A stretch of 64,000 bases of DNA from Bacillota bacterium (GTDB lineage Bacteria > Bacillota > Clostridia > Christensenellales > CAG-138). The stretch is taken from assembly GCA_016286445.1 (NCBI GenBank), contig JAEESS010000005.1, forward strand, positions 18,535 through 82,534, given 5' to 3'. A program made the position numbers and the translations under genes. Within the stretch, counting starts at the first letter, position 1. Every line of letters begins with the position of its first letter. Under the pieces are notes generated by a model that saw nothing but the letters and a program-made list of their open reading frames with translations, was not told where the DNA came from and did no database searches. Positions 31,855-40,521 of the stretch are shown piece by piece.

Positions 31855-32655
31855 TTAACCGAGCGGATCGACGTAATACGTCAGTTCCCATGTGCCGCCG
31901 GACCACAGTTCCTGCAGGCGAACGCCGTCGTTCCCCGAATCCATAATGACCGGTTCCCCGTCGATCTTGCCGACATACAGCGCAAGATGGTTCCCCATTC
32001 CCGTCTCCGGATTGATATAGATCAGCACATATCCCGGCTTCAGTTCATCGACGTCAAATTCCAGCTCATCGATCATCGGCATTTCGTGCAGACGATCGGG
32101 TCTGTTGTTCTGATACCAGACCAGCGTTCCGTTGCTGTTGGTCTGCGGATAGACCGATGCGGAGATTCCCGCGTCGCGGTATGCCGTGCGGATGAACTTG
32201 CTGCAGTCCATCTCGGAATACGGCGTGCCGATATATTTGGCTGCTTCATACAGAACCTTGCGATAGGGATTGCTTGCCGGCAGCATTTGAATAAATCTTG
32301 CGATCCACTCGGTGAACAGCTCGATATAGTGGCTGTTCGCGTTCAGCTTTTCCAAAAGCTTTGCGTCCGTGGTCGGCATCGAAAGCGGCTTCACCCCCGC
32401 GGCGTCCCGAAGGATCATCGCGGCGTCGTACGCGTCGATTTCGCCGTTCCCGTTGAAATCGCAGTTGAATCTTGCGGAAAGGTCCATCCGCCAGTCCAGT
32501 CCGACGCTCATGCGCATGGCAAGCGAGGCGTCGAAAACGGTGATCTCCCCGTCGCCGTTTGCGTCGCCGATCAGCCCGCTGTCCGCCGCGCTGTGCGCAA
32601 AAATCGCAAGCGTCAGCAGAAAGCATATCGCGATCGCAAATACCCGTTTTCTCAT
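31855..32655 (-). CDS. Secreted dockerin plus NlpC/P60-like hydrolase, copy 1
   Basis: The 266-residue protein has a signal peptide (MRKRVFAIAICFLLTLAIFA), two dockerin halves (GDANGDGEITVFDASLAMR; DFNGNGEIDAYDAAMILR) and a C-terminal NlpC/P60-like domain. Catalytic candidates are the Cys of EMDCSKFIRTAYRDAG, the His of GNHLALYVGKI and Asp/Asn in IMDSGND. The shared string VYP(Q/H)TNSNGTLVW and the final TYY(V/A)DP tie it to its downstream paralogue, so the pair arose by tandem duplication. GGAGGG precedes the ATG at 32655. Confidence 0.82.
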   Translation of the reverse strand: MRKRVFAIAICFLLTLAIFAHSAADSGLIGDANGDGEITVFDASLAMRMSVGLDWRMDLSARFNCDFNGNGEIDAYDAAMILRDAAGVKPLSMPTTDAKLLEKLNANSHYIELFTEWIARFIQMLPASNPYRKVLYEAAKYIGTPYSEMDCSKFIRTAYRDAGISASVYPQTNSNGTLVWYQNNRPDRLHEMPMIDELEFDVDELKPGYVLIYINPETGMGNHLALYVGKIDGEPVIMDSGNDGVRLQELWSGGTWELTYYVDPLG

Positions 32656-32702
32656 ATGCCCTCCGTGCCGCCGATCTTACCCGCCTGCCGTTTCTTCGAG
32701 GA

Positions 32703-33614
32703 TTACAGATTCGCCGCTATCCTCGCGGCAAGGCGAACGTTGTTGTACACAAGCTGAATGTTCGCCGCAAGGCTCGATCCGCCGGTAATGTCCTTGATCT
32801 TCGCCAGTAAAAACGGCGTCGTTTCCTTGCCCTTGATCCCCTGCTTCTTCGCTTCTTCGATCGCGTCGTCGATCGCCTTGTTGATCACGTCGGCGTCCAT
32901 CGAATACGCCTCGGGGATCGGGTTCACAACGAGCATGCCGCCCGGATATCCGATCTCACGCGAAGCCGCGATCGCGTCCGCGATCTCCCTCGGATCATCC
33001 GAGCGCCACGGCACCTTGATGCCGCTTTTACGCGTATAGAACGCCGGCAGCTCGTCCGTTCCGTAGCCGATCACCGGAACGCCTTTGGTTTCGAGGTATT
33101 CCATCGTAAGGTTCAGATCGAGAATGCTTTTGGCGCCTGCGCACACCACGCAGACGGGCGTTTCGGCAAGCTCTTCGAGATCGGCGGAGATATCCATCGT
33201 CGTCTCCGCGCCGCGGTGCACACCGCCGATGCCGCCGGTTGCAAACACGCGAATGCCCGCCGCAGCAGCAGCAATCATCGTTGCGGCAACGGTCGTGGCG
33301 CCGTCCATGCCCTTGGCAATCAGCATCGGAAGGTCTCTGCGGCTTGCCTTTGTGACCTTCTGCCCTTCCCTGCCGAGGTAGTCGATCTGCTCCTCGGTCA
33401 GTCCTACGCAGATCTGTCCCTTGATCACCGCGCAGGTCGCGGGTACGGCGCCGTTTTCACGGCAGATGCGCTCGCAGTTCAACGCAGTCTCTACGTTCTG
33501 CGGATACGGCATACCGTGCGATATGATCGTGCTCTCCATTGCGACGATCGGTTTCCATTCCCGTTTCGCGTCTTCCACTTCGGGCGACAGAGTAACAAAC
33601 CGGTTTCTGATCAT
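32703..33614 (-). CDS. psuG: Pseudouridine-5'-phosphate glycosidase
   Basis: PsuG cleaves pseudouridine 5'-phosphate to uracil and ribose 5-phosphate. The 303-residue product from the ATG at 33614 (TGAGG six to seven bases upstream) shows AMESTIISHGMPYPQN, GAVPATCAVIKGQICVGL, KASRRDLPML, ATGGIGGVHRGAE, and NPIPEAYSMD, all conserved in the family. The usual partner kinase psuK and a transporter are not adjacent. It is divergent from malQ with overlapping promoter regions. Confidence 0.93.
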   Translation of the reverse strand: MIRNRFVTLSPEVEDAKREWKPIVAMESTIISHGMPYPQNVETALNCERICRENGAVPATCAVIKGQICVGLTEEQIDYLGREGQKVTKASRRDLPMLIAKGMDGATTVAATMIAAAAAGIRVFATGGIGGVHRGAETTMDISADLEELAETPVCVVCAGAKSILDLNLTMEYLETKGVPVIGYGTDELPAFYTRKSGIKVPWRSDDPREIADAIAASREIGYPGGMLVVNPIPEAYSMDADVINKAIDDAIEEAKKQGIKGKETTPFLLAKIKDITGGSSLAANIQLVYNNVRLAARIAANL

Positions 33615-33672
33615 AGAACGCCTCATTTCTGTGAATTTTATATATTTTTCTGTATTATTCGCATTTTCTGTC

Positions 33673-33700
33673 TTGTATTATATCACAGATATGCTAAAAT
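33673..33700 (+). promoter_or_regulatory. Putative malQ promoter, overlapping divergent psuG promoter
   Basis: TTGTAT (33673-33678) and TAAAAT (33695-33700) are 16 bases apart for malQ. On the other strand TATAAT at 33682-33677 can serve psuG, so the two -10/-35 regions interleave. Confidence 0.5.
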
Positions 33701-33740
33701 AGAAACAGAAATTTCCACAAAAAAAGAAAGAAGGATGTTC

Positions 33741-35207
33741 ATGAAACGTGCAGCTGGGATCCTGATGCATATCACGTCGCTGCCGACCCGCTTCGGCGTC
33801 GGTACGCTCGGCAAGGAAGCGTATGCATTCGTCGATTTTCTCGAAGCGGCAGGTCAGACCTACTGGCAGATGCTGCCGGTGAACCCGACCGGCTATGCCG
33901 ATTCGCCGTATCAGAGCGCTTCGACCTACGCCGGAAACCCGTACCTCATCGACCTCGACACTTTGATCGCGGACGGACTGCTTCTTGAAGAGGAATGCGA
34001 TCTTGATTGGGGCGACGATCCGACGCGCGTCGACTACGGCAAGCTTTGGGAGAATCGCTTCCCCGTTCTGAGAAAAGCGTTCGCGCGCTTCGATCGTGCC
34101 GAAATGGCGGACTTCGTGCAGGAGAACGCCTGGTGGCTCGACACCTATGCCCTGTTCTGCGCGGTCAAGACGCATTTCAACAACACCGCATGGTACGCGT
34201 GGCCGGATCCCGCGATCAAGGATCGCGTTCCGGAAGCCGTTGCGCAGTATAAAGCGCTTCTCAAGGAGGAGTACGATTTCCAATGCTTCATCCAGTACGA
34301 ATTTGACAAGCAGTGGAAGCCGCTCCACGCCTACGCGAACGCGCACGGCGTCAAGCTCATCGGCGATATCCCGATCTATGTTCCGCATGACAGCGCGGAC
34401 GTCTGGGCGGAACCGGATATGTTCCTGATGGACGAACGGCACAACCCGACGCTGGTCGCGGGCGTGCCGCCGGATTACTTCTCCGAGCTCGGTCAGCTTT
34501 GGGGCAATCCGATCTACGACTGGGCAAAGCATGAAGCCGACGGGTTCCGCTGGTGGCGCCGCCGTGTTTCCGCAGTCGCGGACCGTTTCGACGTGATCCG
34601 CATCGACCATTTCCGCGGGCTGGAAAGCTACTGGGGCGTACCGTTCGGCGCAGCCGACGCGCGTCCCGGCGCATGGTATCCGGGTCCCGGCATGAAACTG
34701 GTCCGCGCGATCAAGGAAGCCTGTCCGAACCTCCCGATCATTGCGGAGGATCTCGGCTATCTTACGCCCGAGGTCAAAAAGTTGCTGTCCGATTCCGGCT
34801 TCCCCGGCATGCGCGTTATGCAGTTCGGCTTCGATCCCTGCGGCAATTCGAGAGAGCTTCCGCACAACTATCCCGTGCACAGCATCGCCTACACCGGTAC
34901 GCACGACAACACGCCGATCATGGGCTGGGTCGAGACCGCGCCGGCGGAATGCGTCGCGTTTGCCGTCGATTATCTCGGGCTCAATGAACGCGAGGGCATG
35001 CCCTTCGGCTTTGCGCGCGGTGTGCTGAACTCCGTTGCGGAGCTTGCGATCCTGCAGATGCAGGACTACCTTGGGCTCGGCGACGACTGCCGCATGAACA
35101 ATCCGAGCGCGACCGGCTGCTGGCGCTGGCGTGCGGAGAAGAAGGACTTCTCGCCCGAACTTGCCAAACGCATCCTCTACTACGCAAGAATGTCCGCCCG
35201 TATCTGA
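33741..35207 (+). CDS. malQ: 4-alpha-glucanotransferase (amylomaltase)
   Basis: MalQ transfers maltosyl and longer segments between alpha-1,4-glucans. The ATG at 33741 lies seven bases after AAGAAGG and opens MKRAAGILMHITSLPTRFGV, the usual N-terminus. The 488 residues are normal. Family motifs: WQMLPVNPTGYADSPYQS, LIGDIPIYVPHDSADVWAE, IRIDHFRGLESYW (catalytic aspartate), IIAEDLGYLTP (catalytic glutamate) and YTGTHDN. The terminator follows at 35227. No other maltodextrin genes are next to it. Confidence 0.97.
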   Translation: MKRAAGILMHITSLPTRFGVGTLGKEAYAFVDFLEAAGQTYWQMLPVNPTGYADSPYQSASTYAGNPYLIDLDTLIADGLLLEEECDLDWGDDPTRVDYGKLWENRFPVLRKAFARFDRAEMADFVQENAWWLDTYALFCAVKTHFNNTAWYAWPDPAIKDRVPEAVAQYKALLKEEYDFQCFIQYEFDKQWKPLHAYANAHGVKLIGDIPIYVPHDSADVWAEPDMFLMDERHNPTLVAGVPPDYFSELGQLWGNPIYDWAKHEADGFRWWRRRVSAVADRFDVIRIDHFRGLESYWGVPFGAADARPGAWYPGPGMKLVRAIKEACPNLPIIAEDLGYLTPEVKKLLSDSGFPGMRVMQFGFDPCGNSRELPHNYPVHSIAYTGTHDNTPIMGWVETAPAECVAFAVDYLGLNEREGMPFGFARGVLNSVAELAILQMQDYLGLGDDCRMNNPSATGCWRWRAEKKDFSPELAKRILYYARMSARI

Positions 35208-35226
35208 CGATTTCCAAAACCGAATT

Positions 35227-35257
35227 GCCGGGCCCCGAAAAAGGGTCCGGCTTTTTG
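35227..35257. terminator. Terminator after malQ
   Basis: GCCGG..CCC pairs with GGG.CCGGC around GAAAAA and is followed by TTTTTG; the convergent membrane-protein gene ends just after it. Confidence 0.8.
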
Positions 35258-35258
35258 A

Positions 35259-35657
35259 TTACTCCGGCTGTCGTTTCAAAAGCAGCGCCGCAGCCGCGGA
35301 GCCGATGGCAAAGCCCATCAGAAGATCCGCAAGCAAGCTCCATGTGACACGGAACGTCCCGAGATAGATTGCCATCAGCGCGATCGAAACCGTCAGCGCA
35401 AGCACTGCGGCGATCCCGCCGAAATACCACGGCGTCTTCTCCCGTCCGAGTCCCAGAAACACGCCTGCCGCAAGCGCCGTCAGAATCTTGATGACGGTGT
35501 TGCCGATCGGCATTGCCGTTTCGGGCAGCCACTCCTTGTAAACGAACAGCGTCAGGAGCAGGACTGCAAGCAGCAGTACTCCCGCGCCGAGCGCAGCCCC
35601 GCGCAAAAGCGCGTGCCACGCGATTCCCGTTCGTTTTTTCCGTTTTGCCGTTGCCAA
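35259..35657 (-). CDS. Four-helix membrane protein, TIGR04086-like
   Basis: The product has four hydrophobic segments (GAALGAGVLLLAVLLLTLFV, VIKILTALAAGVFLGLG, YFGGIAAVLALTVSIALMAI, LLADLLMGFAIGSAAAALLL) after a basic start. This matches the TIGR04086 (DUF3792) membrane family that is often found near yajC in Clostridia, as here. The TTG at 35657 has GGGGGTG eight bases upstream and gives about 132 residues. An ATG at 35681 would add eight residues but has no ribosome site. Function unknown. Confidence 0.7.
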   Translation of the reverse strand: MATAKRKKRTGIAWHALLRGAALGAGVLLLAVLLLTLFVYKEWLPETAMPIGNTVIKILTALAAGVFLGLGREKTPWYFGGIAAVLALTVSIALMAIYLGTFRVTWSLLADLLMGFAIGSAAAALLLKRQPE

Positions 35658-35720
35658 GCCTTCCCACCCCCTTTGCCGCATCCTATGCGGCGGACGGTGC
35701 AAACATGACAACGATCGCTT

Positions 35721-37784
35721 TTACGGAAGCGTGCCGTTTCGCTCCATGGCGACGACCGCATCGTAATCGAACGGCGTTTCCGCAAGCGTCGGATAACAGG
35801 ATTCATCGTAATTCCAGTACAGCAATACGCTGCTGCACTGTTCCTTCGTCCACATGAAACAGTTAACGCGGTGTCTCGGCGTCCATGTCGGATCAAAGAT
35901 GTACCAGCCCGTTCCGAGATCGACCATCGTCCAGTAGTGCCGCGTCCGCCAGGTCGTCGTCTTCAGCCGCTCGACCGAGAGATATCGGATCCCGGCTTCG
36001 TCAAGCAGCGCGCGGGTCAGCGAATAGATATTGAAGCAGTCGCCCGTACGCTGCGTATAGCCGTCATACGCCGCCTTGCGCCAGTCGGTATAGTTATCAT
36101 TTACGCCGTTCGCGTAAACAATACGCTCCTGCACGAAATCAAAGATCGCTTTGAGCTTTTCCGCAGCGACCATATCCGGCTCGGTGATCTCCTCCATGAT
36201 GCTCTTTGTAAGCGCGCGAAGCTCCTCCTCCGTCACCGTCCGTTCGATCAGTGTAAAGCTGCATTCGGCTTCGGCAGTATTCCCGCTCAGATCCTCCGCG
36301 CGGTACACGACCCGATAGGTCCCCTCTTCATAGAGCTGCACCTCGGAATCGACCGTGACCTCGACCGGACCGTCCTGCGTGTCCTCGGAAAACACCTCCG
36401 CAAAGTACGCGATCGGCTCCCCGACGTACAGGATCCGGTCGATTGCGCCGTAGATCGTCGGCGGCTCCGTGTCCTCGCAAAGCGTGACCGTCACCGACGC
36501 TCCTGTCTCGTTTCCGCTCGTATCGCGCGCAAGTACGGTGACGGTATGCTCCCCGGGAACATCGAAGTCCGGATCTCCGTCGAACGCCAGCGTGACCGGC
36601 GTGACGTCCTCCGCTTCAAAAAAGTCCTCCGGCTGATATGCGTGCCGTGTATAAAACGTCCTGTCCGCGATCTCCGCTTTTTCGCGAAGCTCCGGCGGCG
36701 TTGTGTCGGCAACCGTGACCGCAAGCGTTTCCGCAACGCCGTTGATCGTGATGTCGACTGCAAACGATCCGGGCGTGTCCGGAATAAACGGATCCACTGT
36801 AAGCGTTTGCCCGTCGCTGTTTTCAAAATCCTCCGGTGTCAGCGCGTCGCGCCTCGCCTCGATCACGCGCGGCCGCACGCCGGTGATCAAAAGCGCGCTT
36901 TGGACGTCGACGGTATTGCCGCCCTCATCCGTTACGCGGACGGTCACCGTCTGGACGTCCCTGCTGTTATAATCCGGCGCGTTTATGAACGCAAAGGAAA
37001 GCGTCGTTTCGTCCGCAGCGTTCTGCACGAATGCTTCGGCTTCGGCGGTCTCGCCCGGCGCAAGCAGAAGAAGCGTCGGCTCCGCCTGCGGTGCGATCGT
37101 ATCGACGACGGTAAGCATCGACGTCGATTCGATCCCCCCGTCCGTCAGAAATACGATCGGGTAAACGCCGACATGATGCAGCATATCCGGCTCGATCGGC
37201 GTGATCTGCGCCGCGCGGACGCCCTCGATCAAAAACCGATCCGCGGCAGGGATTTCGGATCCCGCCTCTACAGTCAGCGATTCGACCGTTGCGCGCACGG
37301 ATACCTTTACCGGAACGACCGTGCGGTTCTTTCCCTGATCCTCTATAACGATGCGGATCGTGTCGGTCCACTCCGTTCCGAAATCCGGCATTTCGGCAAA
37401 GCTGATGCGGACCATGCTCTTATCCCTGATGTTTGTGAGAAACGTGTCCGGACCCGGATCGGCGCCCAACGGAACGACCGCATCCTTCGCCTCCGCCGTC
37501 GGCGCAACGGTGTCCTTGACGTGTACGAAAACCGGCGTCGGCAAGCCGATCGTAAGCTTCAGCGCATGCCATCCGAGCGGCAGCGTTTCGCCTTCCCGAT
37601 CGAGCTCGGCATCACGCGCCGTAAAGTCCTTCGCCGAGACCGGATCTCCGTACTCGATTGTGCGGATCGCACGAACGCCGCGAAAGTGGATCAGCACCGC
37701 CGCCGCGAGCACGAAAAGAACGCCGAACAGCCAGAAGAGCGCACGGCGCAGGCGTTTATTCCGTTGTTTCGTATGTTTCTCCAT
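35721..37784 (-). CDS. Membrane-anchored Ig-like repeat protein with transglutaminase-like domain
   Basis: The 687-residue product has an N-terminal membrane anchor (ALFWLFGVLFVLAAAVLIHF) with a basic cytoplasmic start, and the rest is extracellular. At least four Ig-like/DUF5011-type repeats follow, recognisable by DT(V/I/T)AP(T/Q/E) starts and by D-x-GN-type turns (DTSGNETGASVTV; DLSGNTAEAECSF). The C-terminal 130 residues form a transglutaminase-like domain: nucleophile in QRTGDCFNIYSLTRALL (C about 581), RTRHYWTMVDLG (His) and YIFDPTWTPRH (Asp). Such domains act as proteases or cross-linking enzymes. The ATG follows the yajC terminator closely and lacks a clear ribosome site. Confidence 0.85.
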   Translation of the reverse strand: MEKHTKQRNKRLRRALFWLFGVLFVLAAAVLIHFRGVRAIRTIEYGDPVSAKDFTARDAELDREGETLPLGWHALKLTIGLPTPVFVHVKDTVAPTAEAKDAVVPLGADPGPDTFLTNIRDKSMVRISFAEMPDFGTEWTDTIRIVIEDQGKNRTVVPVKVSVRATVESLTVEAGSEIPAADRFLIEGVRAAQITPIEPDMLHHVGVYPIVFLTDGGIESTSMLTVVDTIAPQAEPTLLLLAPGETAEAEAFVQNAADETTLSFAFINAPDYNSRDVQTVTVRVTDEGGNTVDVQSALLITGVRPRVIEARRDALTPEDFENSDGQTLTVDPFIPDTPGSFAVDITINGVAETLAVTVADTTPPELREKAEIADRTFYTRHAYQPEDFFEAEDVTPVTLAFDGDPDFDVPGEHTVTVLARDTSGNETGASVTVTLCEDTEPPTIYGAIDRILYVGEPIAYFAEVFSEDTQDGPVEVTVDSEVQLYEEGTYRVVYRAEDLSGNTAEAECSFTLIERTVTEEELRALTKSIMEEITEPDMVAAEKLKAIFDFVQERIVYANGVNDNYTDWRKAAYDGYTQRTGDCFNIYSLTRALLDEAGIRYLSVERLKTTTWRTRHYWTMVDLGTGWYIFDPTWTPRHRVNCFMWTKEQCSSVLLYWNYDESCYPTLAETPFDYDAVVAMERNGTLP

Positions 37785-37810
37785 CAAGTCACGAAGATTC
37801 CATCAAAGAA

Positions 37811-37833
37811 AAAAGCCCGGAAGCCCGGGCTTT
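37811..37833 (-). terminator. yajC terminator
   Basis: On the minus strand AAAGCCCGG and CCGGGCTTTT pair around a short loop and end in a T-run, 15 bases after the yajC stop. Confidence 0.85.
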
Positions 37834-37847
37834 GGGAAAATCATGGA

Positions 37848-38252
37848 TCAGTCCTTTACTTCTTCGGTCATGGTATTCTCAACGCCCGCATCCTCGACCT
37901 GCGAGATCGCACCGCGTGCAAACACGAGCTTGACCTTGTCGGGTCCGACAGACAGCACGATCACGTCGTCCTTGACGGAAGAGATCGTTCCGTAAATACC
38001 GCCGATGGTGCGTACGCGGTCGCCCTGCTTCAGAGAGCTCAGCATATCCTTGACCTTCTTGTCGCGGCGGCGCTGCGGGATGATCATCACGACCAGCAGG
38101 ACCACGACCATCAGAAGCGGGAACAGCAGCGTCATCATGTTGCCGCCTGCGCAGCCGGCGCCGGTGGACTCCCCACCGCCGAAAAGCCCGCTGAGGCAAG
38201 AGGTATCTGCGCCGCAAAGAACAGACTGCGTAAAATTCAGAATCATAATCAT
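37848..38252 (-). CDS. yajC: Preprotein translocase accessory subunit YajC
   Basis: YajC joins SecDF at the SecYEG channel. The 134-residue product has a single membrane helix (LLFPLLMVVVLLVVMIIPQR) followed by the family signature RRRDKKVKDMLSSLKQGDRV, RTIGGIYGTI and VLSVGPDKVKLVFAR. The N-terminal 45 residues before the helix are unusually long and Gly/Ser/Cys-rich. The ATG at 38252 follows AAAGGA; another ATG two codons later is also possible. Confidence 0.92.
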   Translation of the reverse strand: MIMILNFTQSVLCGADTSCLSGLFGGGESTGAGCAGGNMMTLLFPLLMVVVLLVVMIIPQRRRDKKVKDMLSSLKQGDRVRTIGGIYGTISSVKDDVIVLSVGPDKVKLVFARGAISQVEDAGVENTMTEEVKD

Positions 38253-38276
38253 AGTTCCTTTCGAGGTTCTTTCGAT

Positions 38277-38305
38277 ATTATACGAAAAATCATCCGATTC
38301 GTCAA
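38277..38305 (-). promoter_or_regulatory. Promoter of yajC
   Basis: On the minus strand TTGACG (38305-38300) and TATAAT (38282-38277) are 17 bases apart. Confidence 0.75.
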
Positions 38306-38339
38306 TACTCGAATGTGAAATCTTTGCAACAAGCAAAGC

Positions 38340-38372
38340 AAAAGGGAGAAGCCGCCCTTCTCCCTTCGATTT
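38340..38372 (-). terminator. Terminator of the first BspA-like gene
   Basis: AAGGGAGAAG / CTTCTCCCTT hairpin (GGCGGC-type loop) just after the stop at 38391. The same hairpin and flanks recur at about 40470-40500. Confidence 0.7.
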
Positions 38373-38390
38373 CTTTTCGCAAGGTATTTC

Positions 38391-40367
38391 TTATTTCACC
38401 TTGCAGCTCTTGACGTTTGACCAGCCGCCGAAGTAGGTCATGCCATTGAACACATGATACGAGCGCACGCGGACGTAATAGGTCTTGCCGGTCGTCAGGC
38501 TCTTGATCACCGTCGACGCCGTCTTCGGATTTGCGATCTTCACAGCTTTCGCGTTCTGTGTGAACGCAGAATTGGTTGCGTACTGGATCTGATAGCCCGT
38601 GAACTGCGAGCTTGCGCCCCACTTCACCGTCATCTGCTTCGAGCCAGCCATGACGCTGTTCAGCGTACGGGTGGTGATGCGGACCGTCGTCTTCAGCGGA
38701 CCGACTTCGCCAAGATTGAAGTTGTCCCCGACGTTTCCGCCGATCCATGTATTGGTTACGGGATCCAGACGCTTGTTGAAGTACGCCTTGATGCCGTATT
38801 GATACCGCGTGCCGGCATAGACCTTGGTATCGAGCCAGTTGAGCTCCTTCGTGTTGTTCCAGCGCACGAAGTCCGTCCAGCCGTTCGTCGTGCTGCTCCA
38901 TGCTCTGCGGTAAATAACGTAGCCATCGGCGCCCGCGACCTTGCTCCAGCTGAGCTTGATGCCGTCCTTGACGTTTGCGACCGTCGTGGTCGTCGTCGGA
39001 GGCAGATAGATTTTGAACGAACCGCGAAAGAGCGTCCTTTGACCTGCGGCTTCACCGTCACCTGTGAATATGACGACCACATAGCCGGTTCCGGCACTTA
39101 CATTCTCACGATACGTATAGTTATAGTGCGAGGGGTCGATCACGTGACCGGATAGATCGGTTACCGTAAAGCGCGGCTTTTGTGCGCTGCCGTTTGCGAT
39201 CACGAAAGGCGTAGTTCCCTTATACTGCACGTCGTTCTCGTTCCATACAACCTTCACGTTCTTTGTAAGCGTCAGATAATGCCAGGTCGCGTTCAGCAAT
39301 GGATTGTTGCACGTTCCAATCTTCAGCTTCTGGTTTCGTTCCGCTTCCGTTCCGTTGTAATACACGTCCGTCAGCCCCGTGCAGCTCCAAAACGCATAAC
39401 CGCAGATGTATGTCACGCTGTCCGGAATCGTGATCTCCGTCAGCCCCGTGCAGCTGTAAAACGCATTCCATCCGATGCTTGTCACGCCATTGCCGATGGT
39501 AACCGACGTCAGTCCCTTGCAGTCTTCAAACGTAGAATCGCCGATACTTGTCACGCCATTGCCGATCGTGACCGAAGAGAGTCCCGTGCAGCCGGAAAAC
39601 GCAGAATTGCCGATGTCTGTCACGCTGTCCGGGATCGTGATCTCCGACAGTCCCGTGCAGTTCTCAAACGCAAACCATCCGATGCTTGTCACGCCATTGC
39701 CGATGGTAACCGACGTCAGTCCCGTGCAGTACTCAAACGCACCAAGACCGATGCTTGTCACGCTGTCCGGGATCACGATCTCCGTAAGCCACGTGCAGCC
39801 GGCAAACGCAAAACGGCCGATGCTTGTCACGCTGTCCGGGATCGTGACCGACGTCAGCCCCGAGCAGCTATTAAACGCAGAATCGCCGATTGTTGTCACA
39901 CCGTTGCCGATCGTAACCGACGTCAGCCCCGAGCAGCCGGAAAACGCAGAATCGCCGATACTTGTCACGCTGTCCGGGATCACGATCTCCGTAAGCCCCC
40001 TGCAGCAGCAAAACGCATAATCGCCGATGCTTGTCATGCCGTCCGGAATCGTGATTTCAGAAAGCCCCGTGCAGTTGTAGAACGCATAATCGCCGATGCT
40101 TGTCACACCATTCTGAATCTCAACTTCGGTGATACTGTTTATAAGCTGATTCCAAGGCTGAGAATTGGAGCTAAAAGCGGGCATATCCCCGCTGCCGCCG
40201 ATGGTCAGCGTGCCTGTTTCTTCATCAAACGACCATTCAAGGTTCTCGCCGCATTGACCGGAGGTTTCTCCTTCTGCGTGTGCCGTGTGCATTGTAAAAG
40301 GCAGCAGTGCCACAACCATAAGCGTAAACGCTGCGCAAAGGATCACGAGCCAATACCGTTTTTTCAT
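38391..40367 (-). CDS. Secreted BspA-like leucine-rich repeat protein with Fn3 tail
   Basis: The 658-residue protein has a signal peptide (MKKRYWLVILCAAFTLMVVA) and a short CGENLEWSFDEETGTLTIGG module. About a dozen BspA-type LRR_5 repeats of 23 residues follow (VTIPDSVTSIGDSAFSGCSG pattern). The C-terminal 320 residues hold a beta domain (GTTPFVIANGSAQKPRFTV) and two Fn3-like domains, ending WSNVKSCKVK. There is no LPxTG motif. BspA repeats mediate adhesion in other bacteria. GGAGGAGAAACAG precedes the ATG. The C-terminal third is nearly identical to that of the next gene, down to DNA level. Confidence 0.88.
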   Translation of the reverse strand: MKKRYWLVILCAAFTLMVVALLPFTMHTAHAEGETSGQCGENLEWSFDEETGTLTIGGSGDMPAFSSNSQPWNQLINSITEVEIQNGVTSIGDYAFYNCTGLSEITIPDGMTSIGDYAFCCCRGLTEIVIPDSVTSIGDSAFSGCSGLTSVTIGNGVTTIGDSAFNSCSGLTSVTIPDSVTSIGRFAFAGCTWLTEIVIPDSVTSIGLGAFEYCTGLTSVTIGNGVTSIGWFAFENCTGLSEITIPDSVTDIGNSAFSGCTGLSSVTIGNGVTSIGDSTFEDCKGLTSVTIGNGVTSIGWNAFYSCTGLTEITIPDSVTYICGYAFWSCTGLTDVYYNGTEAERNQKLKIGTCNNPLLNATWHYLTLTKNVKVVWNENDVQYKGTTPFVIANGSAQKPRFTVTDLSGHVIDPSHYNYTYRENVSAGTGYVVVIFTGDGEAAGQRTLFRGSFKIYLPPTTTTTVANVKDGIKLSWSKVAGADGYVIYRRAWSSTTNGWTDFVRWNNTKELNWLDTKVYAGTRYQYGIKAYFNKRLDPVTNTWIGGNVGDNFNLGEVGPLKTTVRITTRTLNSVMAGSKQMTVKWGASSQFTGYQIQYATNSAFTQNAKAVKIANPKTASTVIKSLTTGKTYYVRVRSYHVFNGMTYFGGWSNVKSCKVK

Positions 40368-40469
40368 CTGTTTCTCCTCCGTGGATCAAATACACATTTA
40401 GTATATCATACAATAAACGATATGTAAATAAAAAAAGTGAGGAAATCCTCCTCCCTCTTAAAAGCAAAG

Positions 40470-40502
40470 CAAAAGGGAGAAGCCGCCCTTCTCCCTTCGA
40501 TT
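40470..40502 (-). terminator. Terminator of the second BspA-like gene
   Basis: This is the same AAGGGAGAAG / CTTCTCCCTT hairpin as after the first BspA-like gene; flanking bases are identical, so the duplication includes the 3' untranslated region. Confidence 0.7.
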
Positions 40503-40521
40503 TCTTTTCGCAAGGTATTTC

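Noticed and set aside
9739..32655. Cellulosome gene cluster
   Set aside because: Dockerins occur on a peptidase and two NlpC/P60 proteins, but there is no cohesin, scaffoldin, glycoside hydrolase or carbohydrate-binding module in the window.
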